Assembly (NCBI RefSeq): GCF_000802235.1
Contig: NZ_JTDL01000013.1
Span: forward strand, 1 to 58,085
From: Sinomonas humi
GTDB taxonomy: Bacteria; Actinomycetota; Actinomycetes; Actinomycetales; Micrococcaceae
Length of the DNA: 58,085 nt
Direction of reading: 5' to 3'
The notes under the pieces were generated by a model. That model ran no database searches. It had not been told where the DNA came from and worked only from the letters and a program-made list of their open reading frames with translations. The translations under genes and the position numbers were made by a program. Position 1 is the stretch's first letter. Each line of letters begins with the position of its first letter. Positions 1 to 8,651 of this stretch are shown here, in pieces.

Positions 1-192
1 TCCCTCAACGCACGCTACCGGCGCGCAGTCAGGGCCCGAGGCCACTTCCCCAACGACGCGGCGGCCCTGAAGTGCCTGTACCTCGTCACCCGGTCCCTTG
101 ACCCCACTGGGCGCGGCAGGGCACGCTGGGCCACACGCTGGAAGCCGGCACTGAACGCCTTCGCGATCGCCTTCGAAGGCCGCATCAACTAA
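1..192 (+). CDS. IS256-family transposase, C-terminal fragment (5' cut by window edge)
   Basis: Frame 1 reads without a stop for 63 codons and ends in TAA. The peptide contains NARYRRAVRARGHFPNDAA, then LKCLYLVTRSL and WKPALNAFAIAFEGRI. This order matches the C-terminal end of IS256/Mutator DDE transposases (N-R-RRAVR-RGHFPN-AALK-LYL-then a W-K-x-LN-F-F-x-GR tail). These enzymes cut and rejoin element ends through a DDE catalytic triad, which would lie upstream of the window. Only the tail is visible, so integrity cannot be judged. The family assignment is firm. Confidence 0.85.
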   Translation, partial: SLNARYRRAVRARGHFPNDAAALKCLYLVTRSLDPTGRGRARWATRWKPALNAFAIAFEGRIN

Positions 193-232
193 CCATGGGC
201 CAAACCGAACCCACCGTTATTCGGACAGTCCC
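1..232 (+). mobile_element. Right end of an IS256-family (Mutator-type) insertion sequence
   Basis: The first 192 bases encode the C-terminus of an IS256-family transposase. About 20-40 bases after its stop the sequence read inward from position 232 (GGGACTGTCCGAATAACGGT) looks like the terminal inverted repeat expected at that distance. Beyond about 233 the reading frame of an ABC binding protein begins abruptly, so the element ends near 230-233. The left end lies outside the window, so the repeat pair and the target duplication cannot be checked. The exact boundary is an inference. Confidence 0.75.
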
Positions 233-1027
233 CTCCCGGACCGTGCGCCCAAGATCTGGGACGAGTTCGCGCAATGGGCTCCGCAGCTCAAGACGGCGGC
301 CGGTGCGCAGTACGCGTACATGTATCCCGCCCTCGCGGGCTATGCAGGCTGGACCCTGCAGAACAACCTGTGGGGCTGGGGCTCCGGCTGGTCGAACGGC
401 TGGGACATCACATGCGACTCCCCCGACGCGGCCGCCGCACTGCAGTGGGTGCAGGACTCGGTCTACAAGGGCAAGTGGGCCGGCGTCTCTTCCAAGGACT
501 CAGCCGATGACTTTTCCGCGGGAATCACCTCGACGACCATCTCCTCGACGGGCTCACTCGTCGGCATCCTCAAGAACGCCAAGTTCAACGTCGGCGTAGG
601 CTTCCTCCCCGGAGGCCCGAAGGCGAGCACGAATGTGTGCCCCACGGGCGGCGCAGGCCTTGGCATCCCCTCGGGGATTTCCAGAGAGCAGCAGCTGGCC
701 GCAGCGATGTTCATAAAGTTCATGGGAGAGCCCGAGAACACAGCCGCCTTCTCTGCCGCGACGGGGTACATGCCAGTCCGGAAGTCGGCCGACATGACCT
801 CGATACTTGCGAAGACGCCTCAGATCCAGACGGCGATCGACCAGCTCGCCGTGACAAAGGTCCAGGACAACGCGCGCGTGTTCCTCCCGGGGGCCGACCA
901 GGAGATGGCGAAATCAGTTGCGAAGATCGTCACCCAGCAGGGCGACGTCAAGGCAACGATGGCGGACCTCAAGAAAACGCTCCAAGGCATCTACGAAAAG
1001 GATGTAAAGCCGAAGCTCACGGCGTGA
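233..1027 (+). pseudogene. ABC transporter sugar/glycerol-phosphate binding protein, 3' remnant interrupted by the IS
   Basis: The frame is open from the IS edge to a TGA at 1027, about 264 codons. It starts in mid-domain at APKIWDEFAQWAPQLK, which is the conserved P-x-T/I-W-D-E-F segment found in the middle of family-1 solute-binding proteins (UgpB/MalE-like). Later segments WSNGWDITCDSP, GFLPGGPKASTNVCPTGGAGLGIP and AAMFIKFMGEPENTAAFSAATGYMPVRKSA are typical UgpB-type substrate-lobe features. The signal peptide and N-lobe are absent here and are presumably on the other side of the IS. The protein would normally sit outside the membrane and feed a permease pair. Without an N-terminus it is almost certainly non-functional. 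ATGs such as 320 are internal methionines rather than true starts. Confidence 0.8.
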
Positions 1028-1043
1028 ACCGCCGTACCCGAGA

Positions 1044-1083
1044 ACGACGGCGCCGCTCGCCTTTCGGTGAGCGGCGCCGTCGT
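1044..1083. terminator. Bidirectional hairpin between converging genes
   Basis: An 18-bp stem (ACGACGGCGCCGCTCGCC pairing with GGTGAGCGGCGCCGTCGT, one G-T wobble) closes a TTTC tetraloop. It lies 16 bases after the stop of the binding-protein remnant and 22 bases before the end of the converging oxidoreductase gene, so it can serve both. There is no U-run, as is common for actinobacterial terminators. Confidence 0.8.
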
Positions 1084-1105
1084 CCGCGATTGAGAGTCCT
1101 AGGAA

Positions 1106-2029
1106 TCAGACCCGCACGACGATCTTCCCGCGGACGTGCCCAGTCTCGAGCTTTCGGTAGGCCTCGGCGGCCTCAGCGAGGTCAAAGACCTCGGCGATCT
1201 CGATCTTCAGGCTCCCCCGAGCGGCAAGGCCTGCGAGTTCGGCAAGATTGGCCCGGTCGGGGCGAACCCACACGTACTGGCCGCCGTACACGTCACGCGC
1301 GCGGTGGTCGGTGATCGAAGCGACGATGCCGCCGTCGCGGAGAAGGTCCGGGACCGTTTGCATCGCCGAGTGCCCAGCAAAGTCGAGGATGACGTCGAAG
1401 CCTTCCGGCGCAAGGGCCCTGGCTGACTCGACGAGATCGTCTCCGTACGTGACCGGCTCCGCACCGAGCGAGCGAAGGTACTCGTGGTTCCGCTCAGAAG
1501 CCGTCCCGACGACGCGCGCGCCCGCGAGGACAGCGAGCTGGGTAGCGAAAGAGCCAACCCCTCCCGCAGCCGCATGGATGAGCACCCGCTGGCCAGCGGA
1601 GACTCCGGCGCGGCGGACGGTCTGGAGCGCGGTGAGGCCGGTGAGAGGCAGCGCCGCCGCCTCCTCGAAGCTCAGCTCCTTCGGCTTGTGGACCGCCGTC
1701 CGGACGGGGACCTCGACGAGTTCCGCGAGCGTCCCATTCGAGATGAAGTCCTTCCGGGCGTAGGCCAGAATCTCGTCGCCCACCTCGAATTCAGGGGTGT
1801 CCAGACCCGGCTTCACAACGACGCCGGACACATCCCAGGCGGGGATCACGGGGAAGACGGTATCGATGAGCCCCTTGAGGTGGCCTTGGCGGACCTTGTA
1901 GTCGACGGGGTTGATGCTCGCGGCCTTCACTTGGACGAGCACCGAGTCCGAGCCCGGGTGGGCGTCGGGAACTTCCTTCAGTTCGAGGACATCTGCATTT
2001 CCGAATCGTTCATACGTCATCGCCTTCAC
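1106..2029 (-). CDS. Zinc-independent NADPH:quinone-type oxidoreductase (MDR family)
   Basis: A medium-chain dehydrogenase/reductase that probably reduces a quinone or enone with NADPH in the cytoplasm. The N-terminus KAMTYERFGNADVLELKEVP is the usual start of QOR-like proteins. AASINPVDYKVRQG, PVIPAWDVSGVV and the Rossmann segment AGQRVLIHAAAGGVGSFATQLA are family signatures. No structural or catalytic zinc cysteines are present. I chose the GTG at 2029 because homology begins there; an upstream TTG at 2071 would add 14 residues of poor similarity. About 307 aa is normal for the family. It starts 48 bases after the upstream membrane-protein gene and could be co-transcribed with it. The physiological substrate is unknown. 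Confidence 0.85.
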   Translation of the reverse strand: MKAMTYERFGNADVLELKEVPDAHPGSDSVLVQVKAASINPVDYKVRQGHLKGLIDTVFPVIPAWDVSGVVVKPGLDTPEFEVGDEILAYARKDFISNGTLAELVEVPVRTAVHKPKELSFEEAAALPLTGLTALQTVRRAGVSAGQRVLIHAAAGGVGSFATQLAVLAGARVVGTASERNHEYLRSLGAEPVTYGDDLVESARALAPEGFDVILDFAGHSAMQTVPDLLRDGGIVASITDHRARDVYGGQYVWVRPDRANLAELAGLAARGSLKIEIAEVFDLAEAAEAYRKLETGHVRGKIVVRV

Positions 2030-2077
2030 GTCTGTGGCGAACGTGCCACGGCTGCGGGGAATTCCCCGCAAGCCACC

Positions 2078-3697
2078 TCAGGGAACCGGGTTGGTGCTTG
2101 CCGGCCCAATGACGAGCACGGGTGAGACGAAGTCGGTGATTGTGTAGCGGCCGCATCTAATGGTCTGGCGTGGGTCGTTCTCGACCCCTACCGGAAGTGC
2201 CGGGGCCGGATACTCGGTGTCGCTCAGAACGAATGAAACGTTCTTCGTCGCATAGTCGGTACGGTTGGTAAGCCACTGATAAGCGCCGAACGATTTGTCC
2301 ACCTGAATGAGTTGCCCCGGGTCCCTCAGATAGGCCTTCGGTCCGCGGATTGTCCAGAAGCGCCCCCCGCCCGTTCTATGGCTCGAAGCAATCCACGCGT
2401 CCACACAGCCGATGTCAGGGTTCATCGCCTCGGCAGAATCGCGCAGCGTGAGCGCAACGAGCCCTGAACCTACAAGGCACACGGCGGCTATCGATGCGAC
2501 CAAGACGCGCGCCCTCCGCCAGTGCACGCCGAGCGTCCGCCGGGCGAGAAGTTCCGGCACAAGGACGAGAAGGCAGAGCGGAGCGAAAAAGATGGGCTGG
2601 AAATATCGCGTTCCCACCCCTCCCAGCGCCACCATTCCGACAACCACCACCAGCGGGGCCGCCCACGCCATTCCCGCTAGGACAGCCGTCCGCACGTCCC
2701 CATCTCTCGTCGAACTGCGGAACACGATGACCGCAAACAGGATCAGCGCGACAACGAAGCCCATCTCGACCGTGCCAGCAGGTGTTGATGCCAAATCCGA
2801 GAATTGTTTGAGGAAATAGAGCCCGGCCCCCGCGGCTGCACTGGGCTTTGCATAGGCCGGCCCGTCTTTCGTGATGAGCGACGCGAACGGAATCCTCGCG
2901 ATGAGACCAAATAGCGCACCGATGGTCAGAACTGCGCCGAGGCGCCCGGCCAACTTCCACGAAGTGACGCGCCGACGGGCGAGGAGCGCGAAGACGAACG
3001 CCAGGGGTACTGCTTCCCAAGCCAGAATCAGTGGATTAGTCAACGTCGCGACAGCGATTATCACAAGGAGGGCGACTTCGAGGACCGCACGACGGCGGGG
3101 CGTCGCCAACGACGCTCGCGGAACGGCCAGAGGTGCGGCCAGCCCGGTCGAGAGGACGGACGCGAGGACAGTCGTGCCGTAGAACGTCCCAGTAGCTAGG
3201 AGAGAAACGACTTCGAACGAGTCCCAGCGAGATGAATTCTCGAGAAAGGTGAGGAATACCGTCGCTGCAAACGCCACCAAAGCCCCAACGATGCGACGAC
3301 TCCGGGGGCGTTCGGGCCGCACGAGGCCGCTCAGCAGCCGAAACGACCCATAGAGCAGGAGGAAGTTCACCACGGCATTGAGGATGAAGGTCCCCTTGAC
3401 CCCGAACCCAAGCGCGGCAAGGGCCCAGTACACCCCCATCTCAGGGATGAAGAGGACCGCGGAAAGCGCCCAATCCTGCGGCTGCCCAGCCATCACTGAA
3501 CCGCGCACGAGCGCCGGCAGGACGGTCTCGGAATCGTAGAAGAGCATCCACGACCTGTCGGTGGCCGCCATGTGGCCCACAGCGAGGAGGGCCAGGAGCA
3601 GGGCGGCAACCCAACCGACGAGCTCGGACACCCATGCGGGAAGAGGCGGCGCGAACTGCTCGCGCTCCTCCCTCACGGTCTCCGCCTCACGCCCCAC
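2078..3697 (-). CDS. Polytopic membrane protein of unknown function (539 aa)
   Basis: I do not recognise the family with certainty. After a charged 30-residue N-terminus the protein has about ten or more hydrophobic segments (for example VGWVAALLLALLAVGHMAA and GTFYGTTVLASVLSTGLAA). It ends in a non-membrane domain of roughly 110 residues (RDSAEAMNPDIGCVDAWIAS to PASTNPVP). An acidic D-S-E motif (FYDSETVLPALVRG) follows the first membrane segment, where GT-C glycosyltransferases carry catalytic acidic residues. A GT-C-like cell-envelope role is therefore possible but unproven. The GTG start has a good ribosome site (AAGGGG, 4 bases upstream). It lies 52 bases downstream of map. Confidence 0.7.
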   Translation of the reverse strand: MGREAETVREEREQFAPPLPAWVSELVGWVAALLLALLAVGHMAATDRSWMLFYDSETVLPALVRGSVMAGQPQDWALSAVLFIPEMGVYWALAALGFGVKGTFILNAVVNFLLLYGSFRLLSGLVRPERPRSRRIVGALVAFAATVFLTFLENSSRWDSFEVVSLLATGTFYGTTVLASVLSTGLAAPLAVPRASLATPRRRAVLEVALLVIIAVATLTNPLILAWEAVPLAFVFALLARRRVTSWKLAGRLGAVLTIGALFGLIARIPFASLITKDGPAYAKPSAAAGAGLYFLKQFSDLASTPAGTVEMGFVVALILFAVIVFRSSTRDGDVRTAVLAGMAWAAPLVVVVGMVALGGVGTRYFQPIFFAPLCLLVLVPELLARRTLGVHWRRARVLVASIAAVCLVGSGLVALTLRDSAEAMNPDIGCVDAWIASSHRTGGGRFWTIRGPKAYLRDPGQLIQVDKSFGAYQWLTNRTDYATKNVSFVLSDTEYPAPALPVGVENDPRQTIRCGRYTITDFVSPVLVIGPASTNPVP

Positions 3698-3749
3698 AGG
3701 TCCCCTTACGCCGATGGCATCCCTCGGTCATCTTAGGGGCTGCGAGCGC

Positions 3750-4577
3750 CTACGCCGGGATGGGCACCGGGGTGACGCCGAGCGGCTCGAGCTCTGATGC
3801 GCCGCCGTCCTCCGCGGTGAGCACCCAGATCCCGCGCTCGTGCCGCGCCACAGAATGCTCCCACTGGCACGAGCGGGAGGCATCGGTCGTCACGACCGTC
3901 CACTCGTCGTCGAGCACGCGCGTCTCGATCGAGCCGCGGACGAGCATTGGCTCGATCGCGAGCGCCAGACCGGGCTTGATCTTGGGGCCGCGGTGCCCAG
4001 TGCGGTAGTTGAGGACGTCCGGGGCCATATGCATCTCCGAGCCGATCCCGTGCCCCACGTAGTCCTCGAGGATCCCAAGCGGCGCGCCCGTCTGCGCGGT
4101 CACGAAGTCATCGATCGCGTCCCCGATGTCGCCGACGTGCGAGCCCTTCCCGAACGCCGCGATGCCATGCCACATCGCCAGACGCGTGATCTCGGAAAGG
4201 CGCCGGTCCTCAGGATCGCCCTCCCCCACGATCGCGGTACGGGCGGAGTCGGCGTTCCAGCCGCGGACGATGCATCCGCCGTCGATCGAGAGGATGTCCC
4301 CCTCCTTGAGCGTCCGCGGCCCCGGGATGCCGTGCACCACTTCCTCATTGACGGAGACGCAGATGTGCTTCGGGTAGCCGAAGTAGCCCAAGAAGTTGTA
4401 CTGGGCGCCGGCCGCGTCGACGACCTCGGCGAAAACCGCGTCGAGCTCGTCGGTGGTGACTCCCGGCGCGACAGCCGCAACCGCGGCGTCGAGCGCACGG
4501 CTCAGCAGCACCCCAGCCTCGGCCATGATGCGGAGCTGCCCGTTGTTCTTGTACTCGATCTTCCGCTGCCCGATCAC
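3750..4577 (-). CDS. map: Type I methionine aminopeptidase
   Basis: Removes the initiator methionine from nascent proteins using a two-metal centre. The protein has the type I hallmarks HGIPGPR (substrate histidine), LSIDGGCIVRGWNADSARTA (first metal aspartates), GHGIGSEMHMAP (metal histidine) and LAIEPML (metal glutamate). Start choice: the GTG at 4577 gives VIGQRKIEYKNNGQLRIMAEAG, the usual N-terminus, and is preceded by GAGAGG at 6 bases. A longer reading to 4613 adds unrelated residues. About 275 aa, with no zinc-finger extension (type Ia-like). It follows secY and adk, the classical order, but is separated from adk by 127 bases holding a hairpin. The usual infA does not follow. Confidence 0.95.
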   Translation of the reverse strand: MIGQRKIEYKNNGQLRIMAEAGVLLSRALDAAVAAVAPGVTTDELDAVFAEVVDAAGAQYNFLGYFGYPKHICVSVNEEVVHGIPGPRTLKEGDILSIDGGCIVRGWNADSARTAIVGEGDPEDRRLSEITRLAMWHGIAAFGKGSHVGDIGDAIDDFVTAQTGAPLGILEDYVGHGIGSEMHMAPDVLNYRTGHRGPKIKPGLALAIEPMLVRGSIETRVLDDEWTVVTTDASRSCQWEHSVARHERGIWVLTAEDGGASELEPLGVTPVPIPA

Positions 4578-4599
4578 AGGTTTCCTCTCACAGAAAGCG

Positions 4600-4677
4600 G
4601 ACGACGGCGCCACCCCACCCGCGCTGCCACCCCCAGCTCAGTGCCGGGTCGGCAGGCGGACGAGCGGCGCCGTCGTC
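4600..4677 (-). terminator. Large inverted repeat between adk and map
   Basis: The 12-bp arms GACGACGGCGCC (4600-4611) and GGCGCCGTCGTC (4666-4677) are perfect complements separated by 54 bases. The loop can itself form a smaller CTGCC/GGCAG stem. It sits 28 bases after the adk stop on the transcribed strand and just before map, so it may attenuate or stop adk transcription, or stabilise the mRNA end. Confidence 0.5.
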
Positions 4678-4704
4678 AATTGTCCGGCGGGCCCGGATCC
4701 CGGC

Positions 4705-5289
4705 TCAGGCCAGGTCCGCAGCCCCGTTCTTGATGGCGGCCAGAACCCGCTCGGTGACCTCGTCGATAGCCCCGATGCCGTCGACCTTCGTCAGGATCCC
4801 GCGCTCGTCGTAGCGGGACACGACGGCCTCCGTCTGCGTGTGGTAGAGCTCGAGGCGGTGACGGATCACGCCCTCGTTGTCGTCGCTGCGGCCCGTCTCC
4901 TTGGCCCGGCCCAGCAGGCGGTGGACGAGCTCCTCGTCGTCGGCAGTGAGCTGGAGGACAACATCCAGCTGCAGACCGGTCTCGGCGAGGATGTCGTCCA
5001 GGTACTCGACCTGGGCGACGGTGCGCGGGTAGCCGTCGAGCAGGAAGCCCTCGCGGGCGTCGTCCTGGGCGAGGCGGTCACGAACCATGCTGTTCGTCAC
5101 GCTGTCCGGGACGAAGTCGCCAGCGTCGATGTACTTCTTCGCCTCGATGCCGAGCGGAGTCTGCTCCTTGACGTTGAAGCGGAAGATGTCCCCGGTTGAG
5201 ATGGCCACGATGCCAAGTCGGTCGGAGATCCGTTCGGCCTGAGTTCCCTTGCCAGAACCAGGGGGGCCAATGAGCAGCATTCTCGTCAT
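4705..5289 (-). CDS. adk: Adenylate kinase
   Basis: Catalyses ATP + AMP = 2 ADP in the cytoplasm. The P-loop LIGPPGSGKGTQAERIS begins at residue 5, followed by the AMP-binding segments STGDIFR and GFLLDGYPRTVAQVEYLD. The lid region (GRAKETGRSDDNEGVIRHRLE) is short and lacks zinc cysteines, so this is the short-lid type. At 194 aa it matches other actinobacterial adenylate kinases. Its ATG overlaps the secY stop by 4 bases, so the two are translationally coupled in the classic secY-adk order. Confidence 0.97.
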   Translation of the reverse strand: MTRMLLIGPPGSGKGTQAERISDRLGIVAISTGDIFRFNVKEQTPLGIEAKKYIDAGDFVPDSVTNSMVRDRLAQDDAREGFLLDGYPRTVAQVEYLDDILAETGLQLDVVLQLTADDEELVHRLLGRAKETGRSDDNEGVIRHRLELYHTQTEAVVSRYDERGILTKVDGIGAIDEVTERVLAAIKNGAADLA

Positions 5290-6608
5290 CGCAGGAGTCC
5301 TTCGTAGTGTCGCTGTTGGAGCTGTGCATCGATCTGCTTGACCGTCTCGATGCCGACGCCGACCATGATGAGGATCGACGTCCCGCCGAACGGGAAGTTC
5401 GTGTTGGCCTGAACCAGCACGAGGGCGATCAGCGGAATGAGGGCAACGAGGCCGAGGTACAGCGAGCCCGGCAGCGTGATGCGCGAAAGTACGTACTGCA
5501 GGTAGTCCGCAGTCGGCTTCCCAGCACGGATGCCGGGGATGAAGCCGCCGTACTTCTTCATGTTGTCGGCGACCTCTTCAGGGTTGAAGGTGATCGCGAC
5601 ATAGAAGTATGTGAAGAAGATGATCAGGATGAAGTAGATGATCATGTAGACCGGGTGGTCGCCCTTGGTCAGGTTGTTGTTGATCCACTCGACCCACGGC
5701 TGGATGTTCGAGCCGTTCTTCGGAGTGTTGAACTGGGCCACGAGCGCCGGCAGGTAGAGCATCGACGAGGCGAAGATGACCGGGATGACACCTGCCATGT
5801 TCACCTTGATCGGGATGTAGGTGGTCGTGCCGCCTACCGTGCGCCGGCCGATCATACGCTTCGCGTACTGGACCGGGATGCGGCGCTGGGACTGCTCGAC
5901 GAAGACCACGAGGGCCATCGTGACGAGGCCGATCACGAGCACGATGAAGAACGTCCCCGGGCCCTTGGAGGACCAGATCGCTCCGAGCGACGACGGGAAG
6001 TTGGCCGCAATCGAGGTGAAGATGAGCAGCGACATGCCGTTGCCGATGCCCTTCTCGGTGACGAGCTCGCCCATCCACATGATCAGGCCGGTGCCGGCCG
6101 TGAGGGTGATGATGATGAGGATCGTGGTGACAATGCTCTGATCAGGGATGATCTGCAGCTGGCAGTTCGGGAAGAGCTGCCCCGAGCGCACGAGCGAGAC
6201 AAGCGTCGTCGCGTTCAGCAGGCCAAGGGCGATCGTGAGATACCGCGTGTACTGCGTGAGCTTCGTCTGCCCGGCCTGACCCTCGTCGTACAGCTCCTGG
6301 AACCGCGGGATCACCACGCGGAGGAGCTGCACGATGATGCTCGCCGTGATGTACGGCATGATGCCGAGCGCGAACACCGAGACCTGAAGCAGCGCGCCGC
6401 CGCTGAACAGGTTCATGAGCTGGTAAATGCCCTGCTGCTGGTCCTGCCCGCTCACGAGCGGCGAGAGGCATGTCTTGACGTTGCTGTAGTTGACCCCCGG
6501 GGAGGGGATGAACGCGCCCAGACGGAAGATGGCAATGATGCCCAGCGTGAACAGCAGCTTGCGCCGCAGGTCCGGCGTACGGAAAGCCCGGACGATGGCA
6601 GAAAGCAC
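5286..6608 (-). CDS. secY: Protein translocase subunit SecY
   Basis: The pore subunit of the SecYEG protein-conducting channel in the cytoplasmic membrane. The 440-aa protein starts MLSAIVRAFRTPDLRRKLLFTL and includes the plug/TM2 region (LMNLFSGGALLQVSVFALGIMPYITASIIVQLL), MWMGELVTEKGIGNGMSLLIF (TM5 region), and the cytosolic loop KYGGFIPGIRAGKPTADYL that contacts SecA and the ribosome. It fits the usual ten-helix length. It lies at the end of the spc operon but is separated from rplO by 291 bases with a strong hairpin and a TAGACT promoter motif, so it probably has its own promoter. Confidence 0.98.
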   Translation of the reverse strand: MLSAIVRAFRTPDLRRKLLFTLGIIAIFRLGAFIPSPGVNYSNVKTCLSPLVSGQDQQQGIYQLMNLFSGGALLQVSVFALGIMPYITASIIVQLLRVVIPRFQELYDEGQAGQTKLTQYTRYLTIALGLLNATTLVSLVRSGQLFPNCQLQIIPDQSIVTTILIIITLTAGTGLIMWMGELVTEKGIGNGMSLLIFTSIAANFPSSLGAIWSSKGPGTFFIVLVIGLVTMALVVFVEQSQRRIPVQYAKRMIGRRTVGGTTTYIPIKVNMAGVIPVIFASSMLYLPALVAQFNTPKNGSNIQPWVEWINNNLTKGDHPVYMIIYFILIIFFTYFYVAITFNPEEVADNMKKYGGFIPGIRAGKPTADYLQYVLSRITLPGSLYLGLVALIPLIALVLVQANTNFPFGGTSILIMVGVGIETVKQIDAQLQQRHYEGLLR

Positions 6609-6687
6609 GCTTCTCCTCCCCGATCACGAGGAACGTAGGGTGTGTGGGGCTCGCGCAGAGGATGCAGCGAGCATGGTACAGCTACCG

Positions 6688-6718
6688 AGTCTAACTGCCC
6701 GGCGCCCGGACGAGATAA
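6688..6718 (-). promoter_or_regulatory. Candidate secY-adk promoter
   Basis: On the minus strand TTATCT and TAGACT are separated by 19 bases. TAGACT is a strong actinobacterial -10 hexamer; the -35 and spacing are suboptimal. It lies 80 bases upstream of secY and downstream of the rplO hairpin, where a promoter is needed if that hairpin terminates. Confidence 0.45.
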
Positions 6719-6817
6719 TTCCGGCGGCTGCGCCGGGGTTGCAGGGGCACGAAAAGGGCCCCGCCGCCGTCGTGCCCGTGCTTTCCCCCCGTAGCTCCGA
6801 CTCGCCTTAACGCAGAG

Positions 6818-6864
6818 GGCCCCCGTCGCCGTCGTGGTTTTAACTCACGACGGCGACGAGGGCC
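6818..6864 (-). terminator. Hairpin terminator after rplO
   Basis: A 19-bp stem with one mismatch (GGCCCCCGTCGCCGTCGTG with CACGACGGCGACGAGGGCC) and a 9-base loop GTTTTAACT begins 36 bases after the rplO stop on the transcribed strand. A second, weaker stem (GGGCACGA/TCGTGCCC, 6743-6776) follows. Together they separate the ribosomal-protein genes from secY. No U-run is seen. Confidence 0.75.
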
Positions 6865-6899
6865 TTCCGCTCACAGCGTCGGTTGGACTCCGGGGATCG

Positions 6900-7370
6900 T
6901 CAGAGGACGGTCGTGGAGCCGCCGGCGGCGGCAATCTTCTCGGCGGCGGACGTCGAGAACGCGTGCGCGGTGATGTCGAGCTTCACGGTGACGTCGCCGT
7001 TGCCCAGCACCTTGACGGGCTGGTTCTTGCGGACGGCGCCCTTCGCGATGAGCTCCTCGACACCCACGGTGCCACCCTCGGGGAACAGCTCGACGAGCCG
7101 CTCGAGGTTGACAACCGAGTACTCGACCCGGAACGGGTTCTTGAAGCCGCGGAGCTTCGGCAGGCGCATGTGCAGCGGAAGCTGCCCACCCGCGAAGCCC
7201 GCACGCACCTGGTAACGGGCCTTGGTGCCCTTGGTGCCACGACCGGCGGTCTTGCCCTTGGAGCCTTCACCGCGACCCACGCGGGTCTTCGCGGTCTTGG
7301 CACCAGCGGCGGGACGCAGGTGGTGGACCTTGAGCGCGTGAGTCTTGCGCTCGGTTTCGTTCTCAGCCAT
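6900..7370 (-). CDS. rplO: 50S ribosomal protein L15
   Basis: A late-assembling large-subunit protein bound to 23S rRNA. The protein (156 aa) has the conserved N-terminal [33 protein letters not shown] glycine-rich arm, then [20 protein letters not shown] and the C-terminal [20 protein letters not shown]. It is the last ribosomal gene of the spc operon here. Its ATG shares one base with the rpmD stop (TAATG), which implies translational coupling. Confidence 0.98.
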   Translation of the reverse strand: MAENETERKTHALKVHHLRPAAGAKTAKTRVGRGEGSKGKTAGRGTKGTKARYQVRAGFAGGQLPLHMRLPKLRGFKNPFRVEYSVVNLERLVELFPEGGTVGVEELIAKGAVRKNQPVKVLGNGDVTVKLDITAHAFSTSAAEKIAAAGGSTTVL

Positions 7371-7576
7371 TACTTCGCCTCCTCAACCTTCACGAGGTGC
7401 GGAACCGTGTTGATCATGCCCACCGTCACGGCGTCGGCCTTGCGGACGACGGTGTGACCGATGCGCTTGAGGCCCAGGGAGCGCAGCGTCTCGCGCTGGT
7501 TCTGCTTGGCGCCGATGACGCCCTTGATCTGGGTGATCTCCAACGTGGCGTCGGAGGGAGCCAGGTTCTTCGCCAT
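7370..7576 (-). CDS. rpmD: 50S ribosomal protein L30
   Basis: A 68-aa large-subunit protein with the L30 core [49 protein letters not shown], present in one piece. The N-terminus [16 protein letters not shown] is slightly longer than in enterobacterial L30, as usual in Arthrobacter relatives. It lies 3 bases downstream of rpsE and overlaps rplO by one base. Confidence 0.96.
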   Translation of the reverse strand: MAKNLAPSDATLEITQIKGVIGAKQNQRETLRSLGLKRIGHTVVRKADAVTVGMINTVPHLVKVEEAK

Positions 7577-7579
7577 GAC

Positions 7580-8269
7580 TCATGCACCTGCCTTCTGGTT
7601 CTCGAGGTTGCGCACGAGAGCAGCCGGAGCGACCTCCTCGAGCGCAAGGCCGCGGCGCGCGGCCACAGCCTGCGGCTCCTCGAGGCCCTTGAGCGCCTCG
7701 ATCGTCGCGTGCACGATGTTGATCGCGTTCGACGAGCCGAGGGACTTCGACAGCACGTCGTGGATACCGGCGCACTCGAGGACGGCGCGCACCGGACCAC
7801 CGGCGATAACACCGGTACCCGGAGCAGCCGGACGCAGCATGACGACGCCGGCGGCGGCCTCACCCTGCACGCGGTGCGGAACGGTCGTGCCGACGCGCGG
7901 GACGCGGAAGAAGGACTTCTTGGCCTCCTCGACGCCCTTGGCGATGGCCGCGGGAACTTCCTTGGCCTTGCCGTAGCCAACACCCACGGTGCCGTTGCCA
8001 TCGCCGACCACCACGAGAGCGGTGAAGCTGAAGCGGCGGCCGCCCTTGACGACCTTGGCAACGCGGTTGATGGTTACGACGCGCTCGACGAACTGGTTCT
8101 TCTCGGCGTCACGGCCACCGTCGCGGCCGCGGCCGCCACGGTCGCCACGACCGCGGCCCTCGCCACGACGACCGCCGCGGCGGTCCTCGTTGGCGGGAGC
8201 GGCAGCCTCAGCGGCGCCCTCGGTCACATTCTCAGACACGTTGTCCTTCTCGTTGTTCTCAGCGGTCAC
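7580..8269 (-). CDS. rpsE: 30S ribosomal protein S5 with a long RGG-type N-terminal tail
   Basis: S5 binds 16S rRNA near the mRNA entry site and affects decoding accuracy. The double-stranded-RNA-binding core starts near residue 60 ([21 protein letters not shown]) and continues with [16 protein letters not shown] and [23 protein letters not shown]. The first 58 or so residues are low-complexity: an acidic/Ala stretch followed by [22 protein letters not shown]. This makes it 229 aa against about 167 in E. coli. Its start overlaps the rplR stop by 4 bases. Confidence 0.97.
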   Translation of the reverse strand: MTAENNEKDNVSENVTEGAAEAAAPANEDRRGGRRGEGRGRGDRGGRGRDGGRDAEKNQFVERVVTINRVAKVVKGGRRFSFTALVVVGDGNGTVGVGYGKAKEVPAAIAKGVEEAKKSFFRVPRVGTTVPHRVQGEAAAGVVMLRPAAPGTGVIAGGPVRAVLECAGIHDVLSKSLGSSNAINIVHATIEALKGLEEPQAVAARRGLALEEVAPAALVRNLENQKAGA

Positions 8270-8649
8270 AGTGCCAGCCCGCCTTCCCGGGCGCCGTCTG
8301 CAATCGCAGCAACGCGGCCGTGGTACTTGTTGCCGCCGCGATCGAACACGACGGACTCGACACCGGCAGCCTTCGCACGCTCGGCGACAAGTTCGCCGAC
8401 GCGCTTGGCCTTGGCCGTCTTGTCGCCCTCGAACGCGCGGAGGTCAGCCTCGAGCGTGGAGGCCGACGCGACGGTGATGCCCTTGGCGTCGTCGACAACC
8501 TGGACGAACACGTGGCGCGAGGAACGCGTGACCACGAGACGCGGACGCTCGGCAGAGCCGACGACGCGCTTGCGGAGGCGGATGTGGCGACGCGAGCGAG
8601 ACGCGTTGCGCGACTTGGCCGGACGCTTCTTGTTGATGCTCAGACCCAT
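8266..8649 (-). CDS. rplR: 50S ribosomal protein L18
   Basis: Binds 5S rRNA together with L5 and L25 in the central protuberance. The 127-aa protein has the conserved [44 protein letters not shown] and the C-terminal [26 protein letters not shown]. The ATG at 8649 lies 2 bases after the rplF stop, and the 3' end overlaps rpsE by 4 bases, in keeping with a polycistronic unit. Confidence 0.97.
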   Translation of the reverse strand: MGLSINKKRPAKSRNASRSRRHIRLRKRVVGSAERPRLVVTRSSRHVFVQVVDDAKGITVASASTLEADLRAFEGDKTAKAKRVGELVAERAKAAGVESVVFDRGGNKYHGRVAAIADGAREGGLAL

Positions 8650-8651
8650 GG

